From: Symmachiella macrocystis
GTDB taxonomy: Bacteria; Planctomycetota; Planctomycetia; Planctomycetales; Planctomycetaceae
Assembly (NCBI RefSeq): GCF_007860075.1
Contig: NZ_SJPP01000002.1
Span: 1,116,001 to 1,180,000, forward strand
DNA length: 64,000 bases
Direction of reading: 5' to 3'
Shown here piece after piece: positions 27,194 through 36,600 of the stretch. Position numbers and translations under genes: made by a program. Each line of letters starts with the position of its first letter. The stretch's first letter is position 1. Below the pieces are notes generated by a model. That model was not told where the DNA came from. It saw only the letters and a list, made by a program, of their open reading frames with translations, and ran no database searches.

Positions 27194-27521
27194 AGAGAAA
27201 CTCCTGAATCTGTGCTCATTGAGATCTTCTATTCGCTGTACGCGAATCCGCGCCAGGCCTGGGTTGTTGCCCGTCGCACTACCTGATGAAGACGACCCAT
27301 TCCTCGGATTGGTTCCCGAATTCATTCCAATTCGGCAAAAAAAGTTCGTCAATTTGATGCATCGCCGTCAGTTGTAGGAAAGTCCGAATGGAGGGTGACG
27401 GATTATTGAGGTGGGGGGCGGCAATTTTTGGTAACATCGATTTGACGATTCCGAACAGAGGCCTTCTCCTTTTTTACATGCCACGCGAATATTCGGACTT
27501 TACTTTTCCCGGAGAAACTCG
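27194..27521. other. Intergenic region between divergent lipoprotein and secreted-protein genes
   Basis: 328 bases; both flanking genes read away from it, so their promoters must lie here. I could not identify convincing -35/-10 elements, hairpins or a protein-like frame. Confidence 0.4.
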
Positions 27522-28508
27522 ATGAAATGGCTCTCGGTCGTGAAGGTTAACTTAATCTGCTTTTGTCTAGTGAGTGGGCTTCTGTTTTCTGTGAACGTTG
27601 GGCATTGCGATGATTTGTCGGCAGGCACAGGAGAGATAGTTGCAGGTGCCGAAAAAGCGATCACGAACCGAGAGTTGTTCGTAAAATGGAATCGGGAGCT
27701 TTGGAGTTGTTCAGAGAATGATTTACGTCTGTTGACGATGGACGACAACGATACGGTAAGCCTCTCAGCGGCATTCGAATTGCTTGTCGTGAGGCCGGCT
27801 CAGAAAAGAACCAACCGCGATGAACTTCGGACGCCAGAAACCACAGGGCTCCCCGCCAAAAGAGATTATCAAATTGATAGGGCTGATGCGGCGAGGTTTG
27901 TGGGATTCTGCGAGGGGCGTCTTAAGATTCCGTTGCCTGATTGGTATTTGGCCGTGCTGGAATTTGGATCTGTGCGTCACGACAGAGCTTCAACGTATTT
28001 TGTGTTTCGCGACGGCATGCACGGTCTGGCCATTCAAAAACAGCACGTAACAATCAAAGGCGACGATAATACGGAACTTGACTGGACGGTGCTTAGTAAC
28101 GCCCCCAATGAAGTCACGGTCTCCGGAGACAATGTTGTACTAGATGGCACATCCGCAGAGTTGGTGATTCCTCTGAGTTCCGTGAAAACTAGAGGCGCTC
28201 TCCAGAAAGGTTTTGCGTTCACAAATGATGAGCGTCGCTTTTGGGTGACGATTTATGATCGCAGCATACTTAGCGAAGACGATTTACTGAGATTCTATGT
28301 TGGAGATAAAGTTCGGTGGGAAGCCGATGTATGGGGAACGATTCCTCCGTCTTCTATGAGTCTGCCCTTGGGCAATCACTATGTGTCCGTTGTACGCAAT
28401 GACAACTTAGTATATGTCGTCGGTGCGGGAAATTGTGGAGCCTACATCGAAGGATTTGACGCTGAGAGTGGAAAGGTTGTCATGCGATTCACAGCATTGA
28501 GCTTCTGA
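27522..28508 (+). CDS. Secreted protein of unknown function
   Basis: A 328-residue protein with a signal peptide (MKWLSVVKVNLICFCLVSGL, cleavage probably after GHC). A GGAGAA sequence lies nine bases before the ATG. Mature segments include PAKRDYQIDRADAARFVGFC, PLPDWYLAVLEFG, and a C-terminal beta-rich half (LPLGNHYVSVVRNDNLVYVV, GNCGAYIEGFDAESGKVVM) resembling a beta-propeller or immunoglobulin-like blade. No family recognised. Base composition is somewhat more A/T-rich than its neighbours, as for the SUKH genes, which fits recent acquisition but was not measured. Confidence 0.65.
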   Translation: MKWLSVVKVNLICFCLVSGLLFSVNVGHCDDLSAGTGEIVAGAEKAITNRELFVKWNRELWSCSENDLRLLTMDDNDTVSLSAAFELLVVRPAQKRTNRDELRTPETTGLPAKRDYQIDRADAARFVGFCEGRLKIPLPDWYLAVLEFGSVRHDRASTYFVFRDGMHGLAIQKQHVTIKGDDNTELDWTVLSNAPNEVTVSGDNVVLDGTSAELVIPLSSVKTRGALQKGFAFTNDERRFWVTIYDRSILSEDDLLRFYVGDKVRWEADVWGTIPPSSMSLPLGNHYVSVVRNDNLVYVVGAGNCGAYIEGFDAESGKVVMRFTALSF

Positions 28509-28521
28509 TCGGAAGTGTCTG

Positions 28522-29544
28522 CTAGTCGATCCCCAACAGTTGCCGCATTCCTTCCAACGGTTGGATGTAGGTCAGAAACGGCAGGCCGTCGACGGTTGGT
28601 TCTTGGCGGCGGGTGACGCCGTCGACTGCGGGGCCGTGTAGGACGAATTGCTCGAGCACGTGGAACTGCTGGGCGGAGTCGTAGGGGGCGAGGTGCTGCG
28701 GGGCGTCATTTAGATGGGCGATGGCGGCGGCGAGGGCGTAGCCGCCCCAGTTGCTGGTGCCGGTGACGATGGTCCAGTCGGTGGCGATGCGACAGGGAAC
28801 GCGGCCGGCGTGGTCTCCTTCCAGTCGCCGATGCAGGTTTTCCCAGGGGATGCTCCCCATGCCGATTTCGTTGGCGCCGTCGCCGATGCCAATCGTTTTG
28901 ATATCGGATCGTGATTGGGCGACGAATTCGAAGAGGCGATGGAGATTCCCGGAATAGGCGTCTATCGCTTCGCCCCGCATGTTGTGGCAGCGGTCATGGG
29001 CGGCCGGCGGTACGTGTTGCTGGAATTCCTTGAGCGGAACCGTCCCGCCGCGGAGCTGAATGGTGAGCGAATCAGCGGTGTGACAGGGGCCGACCCGTTC
29101 GAGGGCGATCAGGTGCGTCAGTTGTTTACCGGGGGCGGATTGGAAAAACGTCTCGCCGGTGTCGTTGTCGTCGATCACGGTTTGATACACGCGATCGCTG
29201 GGGAACTCCATGGCTCGTGCGGCAGCGCACAGGGCCGTATGACAGCGACTGTCGGTGATGACGTGGGTCTCGACTCCCAACTTTTCCAGAATCGCTGCTA
29301 AAAACAAGGAGCCAAGCGGTCCGTCGGTCTCAGCGGCTGGAGGTTGGCCGCCGGGAATAAAAAAGCCGGTGACGATCCCCACCGAACGGGCATTTTCGGC
29401 GAGTTCGGCGGCAGCGGCGGCGAGATGCCCGGGGCACAATGCGCCAAATTCTCGCTCGGTTCCGATCAACCCGCGCTGTGCGGGATCCCGACGAATGAGT
29501 TCATCGAGTTGAGCGATCAATGGCGATGGTGGGGTGGAGGGCAT
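28522..29544 (-). CDS. D-glutamate cyclase-like protein (DUF4392)
   Basis: A 340-residue protein from the ATG at 29544; the frame opens further upstream at 29685 without a better start. Motifs: SVGIVTGFFIPGG, PAAETDGPLGSLFLAAILEK, CHNMRGEAIDAYS, IGIGDGANEIGMGSIPW, and a C-terminal ASNWGGYALAAAIA-like segment (TGTSNWGGYALAA). These match the C-terminal domain of D-glutamate cyclase (DUF4392), the enzyme converting D-glutamate to 5-oxo-D-proline in mammals. Whether it uses D-glutamate in this bacterium is not known. It stands alone between the secreted protein and the respiratory cluster. Confidence 0.85.
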   Translation of the reverse strand: MPSTPPSPLIAQLDELIRRDPAQRGLIGTEREFGALCPGHLAAAAAELAENARSVGIVTGFFIPGGQPPAAETDGPLGSLFLAAILEKLGVETHVITDSRCHTALCAAARAMEFPSDRVYQTVIDDNDTGETFFQSAPGKQLTHLIALERVGPCHTADSLTIQLRGGTVPLKEFQQHVPPAAHDRCHNMRGEAIDAYSGNLHRLFEFVAQSRSDIKTIGIGDGANEIGMGSIPWENLHRRLEGDHAGRVPCRIATDWTIVTGTSNWGGYALAAAIAHLNDAPQHLAPYDSAQQFHVLEQFVLHGPAVDGVTRRQEPTVDGLPFLTYIQPLEGMRQLLGID

Positions 29545-30086
29545 GTTCCTTATTGTGTATGGAATTGCGGAACGATTCAATTCGGTCGATGCGTCTCGGA
29601 GGCCTGAATCGACGCATTGGAGGGCGTGAAATCCCTCATGGCGCGTGGGGTTGGCGGGCAGTTTTTCGGTGGTTTTGGAGTGCAATCAGATGCTGGATCG
29701 AATATTCGGCGCTGTGGGTTGCTGCATGCTTCTCGTGCCTGGGAAACGACTTGAGTGGCATTCCTGGAACTGAGAAAACGGTCCGGAAACGGAGCTTCTC
29801 GGTTGTCAGCTGGGTTTCTTCATGCCAAAATCCTTTACTTATCGAAGAAGACCCGTCAATCAGGAATTCTTACAGTCGCAGTCAGCGCCGGTTGTGAGAA
29901 TACGTTGAGGCTCCTCAAATCATTGTGAATGATCCGGCATTTCATCGATGCGGAAATCACGATGCGCCTGAACCATCGAGTCGAATTTTCAAGCAATTGT
30001 CAGCGATTGGCACAATCAACGAGCGATAAGGTATCGCCCTGAATTGGTTGCGTCTCGTCTGCCTTTAGGGATTGGTTTGGAACCGC
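29545..30086. other. Long intergenic region upstream of the respiratory cluster
   Basis: 542 bases between the divergent DUF4392 gene and the Rieske gene; the longest gene-poor stretch of the window. A 125-codon frame (29520-29897) is not protein-like and is judged a chance opening. TTGAGGCTCCTCAA (29905-29918) has six-base inverted arms, and GCGATA/TATCGC lies at 30023-30037. The promoter(s) of the 21-kb respiratory cluster are expected here. Confidence 0.5.
30023..30037 (+). promoter_or_regulatory. Candidate operator upstream of the respiratory cluster
   Basis: GCGATAaggTATCGC is a perfect 6-bp inverted repeat around a 3-base spacer, ending 49 bases before the Rieske ATG. This is the size and position of a regulator-binding site or a short 5'-leader hairpin. 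No regulator is identified. Confidence 0.3.
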
Positions 30087-31220
30087 ATGGCAAAGATTCC
30101 AGACAGGAAGAACATGACCACCGCGGACATCTTGGCGTTTTGTCGCGCCGAGGCATCCGCCGGATCTTCATCGGACGCTCCGGCTGAGGAGGTTGTCGAG
30201 GCCCCTGCTCCGGAAGAAACAACCGCCGAAACACCTGCAGAGGAAGCACCCGCCGCAGAGTCCGCGCCGGCAGCTCCAGCTAAGAAGCCGACGTCGACGA
30301 AAGATATTCTGGCGGCGGCACGCGCAGCAGCGGCAGCAGGTGGTGAGAAAGCAGCGGCTCCTCCTGCGGCTGAGAAGCCCAAGGCAAAGGCCGCCTCCGG
30401 CGCCAAACCGACATCCACCAAAGATATACTAGCGGCCGCCCGCGCCCAAAAGGCGAGTGGTGGCGGGGCAGGTTCTGCAGCCCCGGCGAAGAAAAAAGAA
30501 GCTCCAGCTAAAGCGGCAACGACCGCCAGCGGCGACAAACCGTCGGTCAAGGAAATGCTGGCCGCGTTTCGCAACGAGAAACAAGCAGCGGGTGAGAAGG
30601 CGGCTCCTGCCGCGACCGACGCGGACGGCAAGAAGATGCCGCCCAAAATGCCGGTCCCGCCCCGTAAGCCCAAAGCCAAGCCAGTTCCGGCAGCAGTGGA
30701 TGAGAATCGCCGCAGCTTTTTGGCCGCACTGCTAGTCGTGCCGTCGGCTTTCGCCGCAGCATGGGTCATGCTGGCTGGCTCAGCGAGCGCGTGGTTGTTG
30801 GCACTGGTTCGCTTCGGTTTGCCCAATGTGTTGGTCGAGCCACCGAGCAAATTCAAGATCGGCTCGCCGGGAGATTACGACTTCGGCACGGTCTCGACAA
30901 AATGGAAAGCGGAACGTGGCATCTGGGTGGTGCACACGGATCGCTACAAAGGACAAAACGTGATCGTCGCCTTGTCGACGGTTTGCACACACTTGGGCTG
31001 CACGCCGAACTGGTTGGAAGGGGAACAAAAATTCAAATGCCCCTGTCACGGTTCGGGATTTTACATCGATGGAGTCAACTTCGAAGGTCCCGCGCCGCGA
31101 CCGTTGGAGCGACATGGTATCGTCGTCGCCGCTGACGGCATGCTGGAGGTCGACAAAGGCCTGAAGTTCCAAGAAGAGATGGGGCAATGGGAAGATCCCA
31201 AGTCCTTCGTTGGTGCCTAA
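30087..31220 (+). CDS. Rieske iron-sulfur protein with a repetitive N-terminal extension
   Basis: The Rieske [2Fe-2S] subunit of a bc-type quinol oxidoreductase, 377 residues (family norm about 180). CTHLGC (about residue 308) and CPCHGSGF (about residue 327) provide the two Cys and two His cluster ligands. A Tat-like anchor ENRRSFLAALLVVPSAFAAA precedes them (about residue 207). The first 200 residues are Ala/Pro/Lys-rich and carry four copies of a (S/T)xK(D/E)(I/M)LAAxR motif (about residues 11-26, 69-84, 109-124, 153-168) separated by low-complexity linkers. ATG codons at 30087 and 30114 are both possible starts; the latter follows AGGAAG. The extension would lie in the cytoplasm. First gene of the cluster. 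Confidence 0.92.
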   Translation: MAKIPDRKNMTTADILAFCRAEASAGSSSDAPAEEVVEAPAPEETTAETPAEEAPAAESAPAAPAKKPTSTKDILAAARAAAAAGGEKAAAPPAAEKPKAKAASGAKPTSTKDILAAARAQKASGGGAGSAAPAKKKEAPAKAATTASGDKPSVKEMLAAFRNEKQAAGEKAAPAATDADGKKMPPKMPVPPRKPKAKPVPAAVDENRRSFLAALLVVPSAFAAAWVMLAGSASAWLLALVRFGLPNVLVEPPSKFKIGSPGDYDFGTVSTKWKAERGIWVVHTDRYKGQNVIVALSTVCTHLGCTPNWLEGEQKFKCPCHGSGFYIDGVNFEGPAPRPLERHGIVVAADGMLEVDKGLKFQEEMGQWEDPKSFVGA

Positions 31221-31305
31221 GACGGGGCTGACGGCAATAGTTTTTAAAGGTCACGGCAGTAGAGTTGAGTTTCACTAATTCACTACGGCGCAATCGAGGT
31301 CACCG

Positions 31306-32079
31306 ATGAAAATCGGCGAATATATTCGCGAGTCGCAAATTTGGAAGAGCGTTTTTCGGCATCCGGCGCCGTACGACCGTCGCAACCGCGTGGTGGTGAT
31401 GCTGACCAACTTCTTCCTGCATCTCCATCCGGTTTCGATCAAAAAACAGGGGATCGCCCTGTCTTACACCTGGTGCATGGGAGGGATTACCTTCTTCCTA
31501 TTCCTGGTGGAAACGGTCACCGGCGTGTTGCTGATGTTCTACTATAGACCCACGCTCGAACACGCATTCAACGACATACTCGCGCTGCGGGATGTGGCGA
31601 CGCTGGGCATCATGCGGGAAATTCACCGCTGGGGCGCCCACGGAATGGTGATTACGGTGTGGCTGCATATGTACCGCGTCTTTCTGACCGGCAGTTATAA
31701 ACCTCCACGCGAATTCAACTGGGTGGTCGGCGTGTTGCTGCTGGTGCTGACCCTCCTGCTATCGTTTACCGGCTATCTGTTGCCTTGGGACCAATTGGCC
31801 ATTTGGGCTATTACAGTCGGTTCCAACATGGCCCGCGCGACTCCGTTTTTGGGGAGTGAAGGTCCAGGTGCTCAGATTTTGAATATTGGCGGTTTCGACC
31901 TGATTACCTCCGGCAGTGACGCACGGTTTGTGTTGCTGGGCGGTCGTTTTGTCGGTGAAGCCACCTTGAATCGTTTCTACATTTTGCACTGCGTCTTCAT
32001 TCCGTTGGTTGTGGCGACATTGATTGCCATCCACTTCTGGCGTGTTCGCAAAGACGGCGGCATCAGCCAACCGCTGTAA
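31306..32079 (+). CDS. Cytochrome b, N-terminal (b6-type) subunit
   Basis: A 257-residue membrane protein with the four-helix cytochrome b core, carrying two haem b groups. Haem ligands are visible as His pairs: HRWGAHGMVITVWLHMYR on one helix and HCVFIPLVVATLIAIHFW on the other. GSYKPPREFNWVVGV and LPWDQLAIWAITVGSNM are typical quinone-site neighbours. It forms, with the next protein, a split cytochrome b as in b6f and some Gram-positive bc complexes. An 85-base gap separates it from the Rieske gene. It oxidises quinol together with the Rieske protein in the inner membrane. Confidence 0.95.
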   Translation: MKIGEYIRESQIWKSVFRHPAPYDRRNRVVVMLTNFFLHLHPVSIKKQGIALSYTWCMGGITFFLFLVETVTGVLLMFYYRPTLEHAFNDILALRDVATLGIMREIHRWGAHGMVITVWLHMYRVFLTGSYKPPREFNWVVGVLLLVLTLLLSFTGYLLPWDQLAIWAITVGSNMARATPFLGSEGPGAQILNIGGFDLITSGSDARFVLLGGRFVGEATLNRFYILHCVFIPLVVATLIAIHFWRVRKDGGISQPL

Positions 32080-32165
32080 CGGCGTCACCGAGTCGTGTTA
32101 GGCGGCGTATTGCGTTGCAGTGAAATTTAAGTCACACAACTGGTTTGCTTGCGAGTTAATCGTCG

Positions 32166-33557
32166 ATGCATCATCCCGATCTCACGTCCGAAGTGATCTT
32201 TGGTCTCGGCTGGCTGTATTTGTTGCTATTTGCAATGAATGCGGCTTGGGCCTTTCGCGCTTATGTCGAAGGTCCCGGCAAGCATGACCACGAAAGCGGC
32301 GACAAAGGTCATGAAGGAGAGCATTGGTCAGACGGGCCCAGTTTGGCCTATACGACGACCTGGGCGATCATCTCCATGGGCTTCTTTTTGTTGGCCGTCA
32401 CGCACTTCACGGGAACAAGCGATCCCAGTGCGTTTTTGATTCGTATGCCGCAGTTTGTCAAAACGGGCATCGACGCGTTGGCCAATCCGGTGTTGTACTT
32501 CTTCGGCACAGTCGGCCTGTTCGTCTTGATGATCCTGCTCAGGCGAGTGCTGGCCAACGTCACCGTTGCCTGGGTGTTGCTGAATGTGACGATCGTGTTC
32601 ATCGCTTTGAGCATGACCGATTACGACTTCCGTCAAATCGTGGGCAAACCGGACAACGTGCCGATTGTCTCAATGTTATTTATCGTGGGATACTTCACTT
32701 GGCTGTATTTCCGCAAAGCCAATGACAACGACGATCGCATTGCCGCCGGCAAGCCGCTCTACGGAGAAGATGATAACGAGAAGGTTTTGGTCTGGCCGGA
32801 TCTGGTTTATACCGAATTGATCTGCATGGTGGCCTTAACCGCCCTGTTGGTGCTGTGGGGATGCGTCTTGCAAGCCCCGCTGGAAGAACCGGCCTCAGCG
32901 GTCAAGACTCCCAACCCCTCGAAAGCGCCGTGGTATTTTCTGGGTTTGCAGGAAATGCTGGTTTATTACGACCCCTGGATGGCCGGTGTGGTGCTGCCGT
33001 CTGTGATTCTGGTGGGTCTGATGGCGTTGCCCTACATCGATTTCAATAAACGGGGCAACGGTTATTACTCGTTCAATGAACGAAAATTCGCGATTCTGAC
33101 CTTCATGTTCGGCTTTTTGCCGTTGTGGATTGGGCTGATCGTGTTGGGGACGTTTTTGCGAGGTCCCAACTGGAACTTTTTCGGCATTTATGAGCCTTGG
33201 GACCCCCACAAGTTGGAGGTGCTCAACAACGTGAACTTGTCGGAGTATTTTTGGGCTTGGATGGGTCGGACTCCTCCCATTGCTGCCCCAGGCTCAAGTG
33301 GATTTGAGCAGTTTGTCATGATCCTGTTGCGGGAATCAGTGGGTCTGATATTGGTGGGCGCCTATTTGCTGGTGCTGCCGCCGTTGATGGCGGTGACAAT
33401 TTTTCGCAAGTTTTTCCGACACATGGGTTTCATCCGCTACTTCGTGTTGGCAAACCTGTTTTTGTTCATGGCCTGTTTGCCAATCAAAATGTTGTTGCGT
33501 TGGACCTTCAACCTGAAATATATCGTCGCGATCCCGGAATACTTCTTCAACATTTAG
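32166..33557 (+). CDS. Cytochrome b, C-terminal subunit (extended subunit IV)
   Basis: A 463-residue membrane protein, far longer than b6f subunit IV (about 160). The N-terminal 200 residues hold several extra transmembrane helices and a His/Asp/Glu-rich loop (GKHDHESGDKGHEG). The conserved C-terminal cytochrome b part begins at KAPWYFLGLQEMLVYYDPWM (about residue 253). The canonical PEWY quinol-site motif reads APWY here; this variant is known from some split cytochromes b. Further helices end in the C-terminal IVAIPEYFFNI. It pairs with the b6-type subunit upstream. Confidence 0.9.
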   Translation: MHHPDLTSEVIFGLGWLYLLLFAMNAAWAFRAYVEGPGKHDHESGDKGHEGEHWSDGPSLAYTTTWAIISMGFFLLAVTHFTGTSDPSAFLIRMPQFVKTGIDALANPVLYFFGTVGLFVLMILLRRVLANVTVAWVLLNVTIVFIALSMTDYDFRQIVGKPDNVPIVSMLFIVGYFTWLYFRKANDNDDRIAAGKPLYGEDDNEKVLVWPDLVYTELICMVALTALLVLWGCVLQAPLEEPASAVKTPNPSKAPWYFLGLQEMLVYYDPWMAGVVLPSVILVGLMALPYIDFNKRGNGYYSFNERKFAILTFMFGFLPLWIGLIVLGTFLRGPNWNFFGIYEPWDPHKLEVLNNVNLSEYFWAWMGRTPPIAAPGSSGFEQFVMILLRESVGLILVGAYLLVLPPLMAVTIFRKFFRHMGFIRYFVLANLFLFMACLPIKMLLRWTFNLKYIVAIPEYFFNI

Positions 33558-33685
33558 GCCCGTTGGGCAAGTTGATGATTCACTGTCCGTCGTGATAGTT
33601 GTTGCTTTGAAAACGACATGAGGTATCCGCAGCGCCGCATTTGAAGCGGACTGTCGGATTGTTGAAAACGAAAGTCTGGAAGACC

Positions 33686-36600
33686 ATGCCGGCTAACGAA
33701 GAATTCTGGCGACGTCCGAGTCGAATGCACGTGGTGTTTGCCATCAGCGCGCTTGTGCTCACGTTCGCAACGGTATTGATGCTCGTCAAAGATTACGACG
33801 ACGAGTGGAGGGTCTATCAACGCGAATTCTCCAAGAAAGACGCCGAGCGCGCCGAGCGTGAAGAAAAGGCGATTGCCGATAAGGCTTACTTGGAAACCGA
33901 AGCGAATTTGAAAGGCAAACTCAAAGACGCCGAGGACGACGTAAAGAGTCGGCAGGCAGAAGTGGACGAGATTGAAAAAGAGATCGCCGAACTCTCGACC
34001 GTCACATTGGCTTTGAATCGTTCTGTAAAATTTAAACGGGCGGAGCGTGACAAAGCGCGGGCCGATTATGATTTAGCAATCAGCAAGGATGCCCCCAAAG
34101 CCCGTCAGGACCAATTGAAGGAAATCTTTGACAGCAAACAGGCCATCGTCTCCGACATGGAGCAAGAGCTCGACGAGCAAACGGCGGCCTTGAACAATAA
34201 TGCTGAAGTCTTGAAGGAACTCCGCTCCGCCCAGTCGGCAGCAAAGGAAGAACTCAAGGACCACACCGAGGACTTTGTCCGTATTCAGGGTGACCGGCTG
34301 GCCAAAGAGCCAGAGTCTTGGGTGGCCATTACCAAAAAGACGTTCGTGAATGTTCCGCTGCTGGACCTCAACCCCACAAACAAGATCCAACAAATTTGGC
34401 TACCGGATTTGACGATCAACCTGGGAGGAATGAAGGACGTTCCTCGGTTTGACCGTTGTATCACCTGCCATCTGGCGACAGATCGTGTGGGGGCTGGAAA
34501 CGTTCCCGATTTTCCCGAAAGCGAATACCCCCATCCATTCGCCACGCATCCCCGGACCGATTTATTTATCACGGCATCCAGTCCGCACTCGCAGGCGAAA
34601 TTCGGCTGTACGATTTGCCATGATGGTCAAGGCTCGGGAACCAGTTTTCACAATGCCTCACATACCCCCAACGATCCGGTCATTGCCGCAGAGTGGAAGA
34701 AGGAATACGAGTACTTCCACAACCATTTTTGGGAAAACCCGATGTATCCCGATCGCTTCAAGGAGTCGACCTGCTTGAAGTGCCACCATGGCGTGACAGA
34801 ATTGGCTGAACATCCCAAGTTCGGAGCCAGTGCTCCTAAAGTGGTTGACGGTTGGGAAACGGTCGAAAAATTCGGTTGCTTTGGCTGCCACGAAATTCGC
34901 GGCTATGACGGTTTGAAATCCATTGGACCGGATTTGCGTCTGGAACCCAGCACCCCCGAACAAGCGGCCAAGATTGCTGAAGACCCCAACGCGATTCCCG
35001 GCAAGCTGCGTAAGGTCGGTCCTTCGTTGCGGCACATCAAGTCGAAAGTGACAACCGGATGGACGCAAGTGTGGGTCGAAGAACCCAAAAGCTTCCGTCC
35101 TTCGACGCGGATGCCGCAGTTCTTCCATCTGTCGAACCAACAAGATGAAGTTGCCAAGAAATACAGTCCTGTCGAAATTGCCGGAACGGTTGCTTACTTA
35201 ATGAGCCGTTCTGAAGCATTTGACGAATTGTCACCCGAGGAAGGCTATACGCCGGAAGCCGAACGGGGCAAACAGACATTCGCCACGCGGGGATGTTTGA
35301 ATTGCCACAATCACGCTGATTTCCCGGAGAGCCAGTCCGACTTCGGTCCGGACCTGACAAAAGTGCATGAAAAATTGCTCCCCGGTGAAGCGGGATTCCG
35401 CTGGTTGTATACCTGGATTCGCGAGCCCAGCCGTTACCATGCCCGCACAAAGATGCCTGATCTGTTTTTGGATCCGGAAGTCAAAGACGGAGTGACCATT
35501 GACCCGGCAGCGGACATTGCTGCTTACCTGCAACAAGGGGGCTCGAAGAACTTCGGCATGCTTGAGTGGAACGGTCCGGGTGTGGAAGCGGATAAATCAG
35601 CACTGGATGAGATGGTGCAAATGTTCCTGGCCAAGGCCATTTCTCTGCGGTCGGCCAAGCAAGCCATGATTGATGGTAAGCTTCCCGAAAATATGACGGA
35701 AGAGACCATCAAGGGGGATGAAATTGAATTGTTCGGCGAGACGATCACCGAAGAAATGAAGCTGCGTTACATCGGCCGTCGCACGATTTCGCGCTATGGC
35801 TGTTACGGTTGCCATGACATTCCTGGCTTTGAAGACGCTCGTCCGATCGGAACCGCGCTACAAGACTGGGGACGCAAGGATCCCTCGAAATTGGCATTTG
35901 AACACATTGGGGAATATCTGCACCACTTCGGTGAACCCAACGGTTCCAGTACGGCGGAACGGGCCAAATTGGCCGTTATGAATGCGGAGAACGAAAGCTT
36001 TCCCGCTGATGAAAACCCTGAAACGGAACTGGCGGTCGCCTATTTCTACGACCAAATCAATCACCACGGCCGCCCAGGTTTTGCGTGGCAAAAGCTGCGT
36101 GCTCCGCGGAGTTATGATTATCGCAAGATCGAAACCAAGGGTTACGACGAGCGATTGCGGATGCCGAAATTCCCCTTCAGTGAAGAGGAAAACGAAGCGG
36201 TCGTCACCTTTGTGTTGGGCTTAACGGCTGATCCACCCGAGTCGGAGTATGTGTATACGCCGACCGGGCCGGACAAGGACCGCCTAGAGGGCGAGAAGCT
36301 GCTGAAGAAGTACAATTGCACCGGTTGTCACATGGTCGACATGCCGGAGATTCTTGCGGCGATCGACCCGGAAGAGTTGCTGGCCACCGATACCAGCGGC
36401 GAATATCCGGAGGCACTTGAACTGCTTTATAAATTGAAGCCCATTCATCAAGGAGAAACCGGCGAGACGATGCATCTGCCGGCCACGGAGTACGACGAGG
36501 CTCGGGATCTGCCGGTGATCAGTTTCCACGGCATGGCCACAGCAACTCCCGATCCCGATGACGCCATCGAAGATCAAGAGTATTCATTCCAGCTTTGGGA

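Noticed and set aside
29520-29897. 125-codon open frame in the long gap before the Rieske gene
   Set aside because: Trp/Arg/Ser-rich, no domain, no Shine-Dalgarno sequence, overlaps the start of the DUF4392 gene; considered chance.
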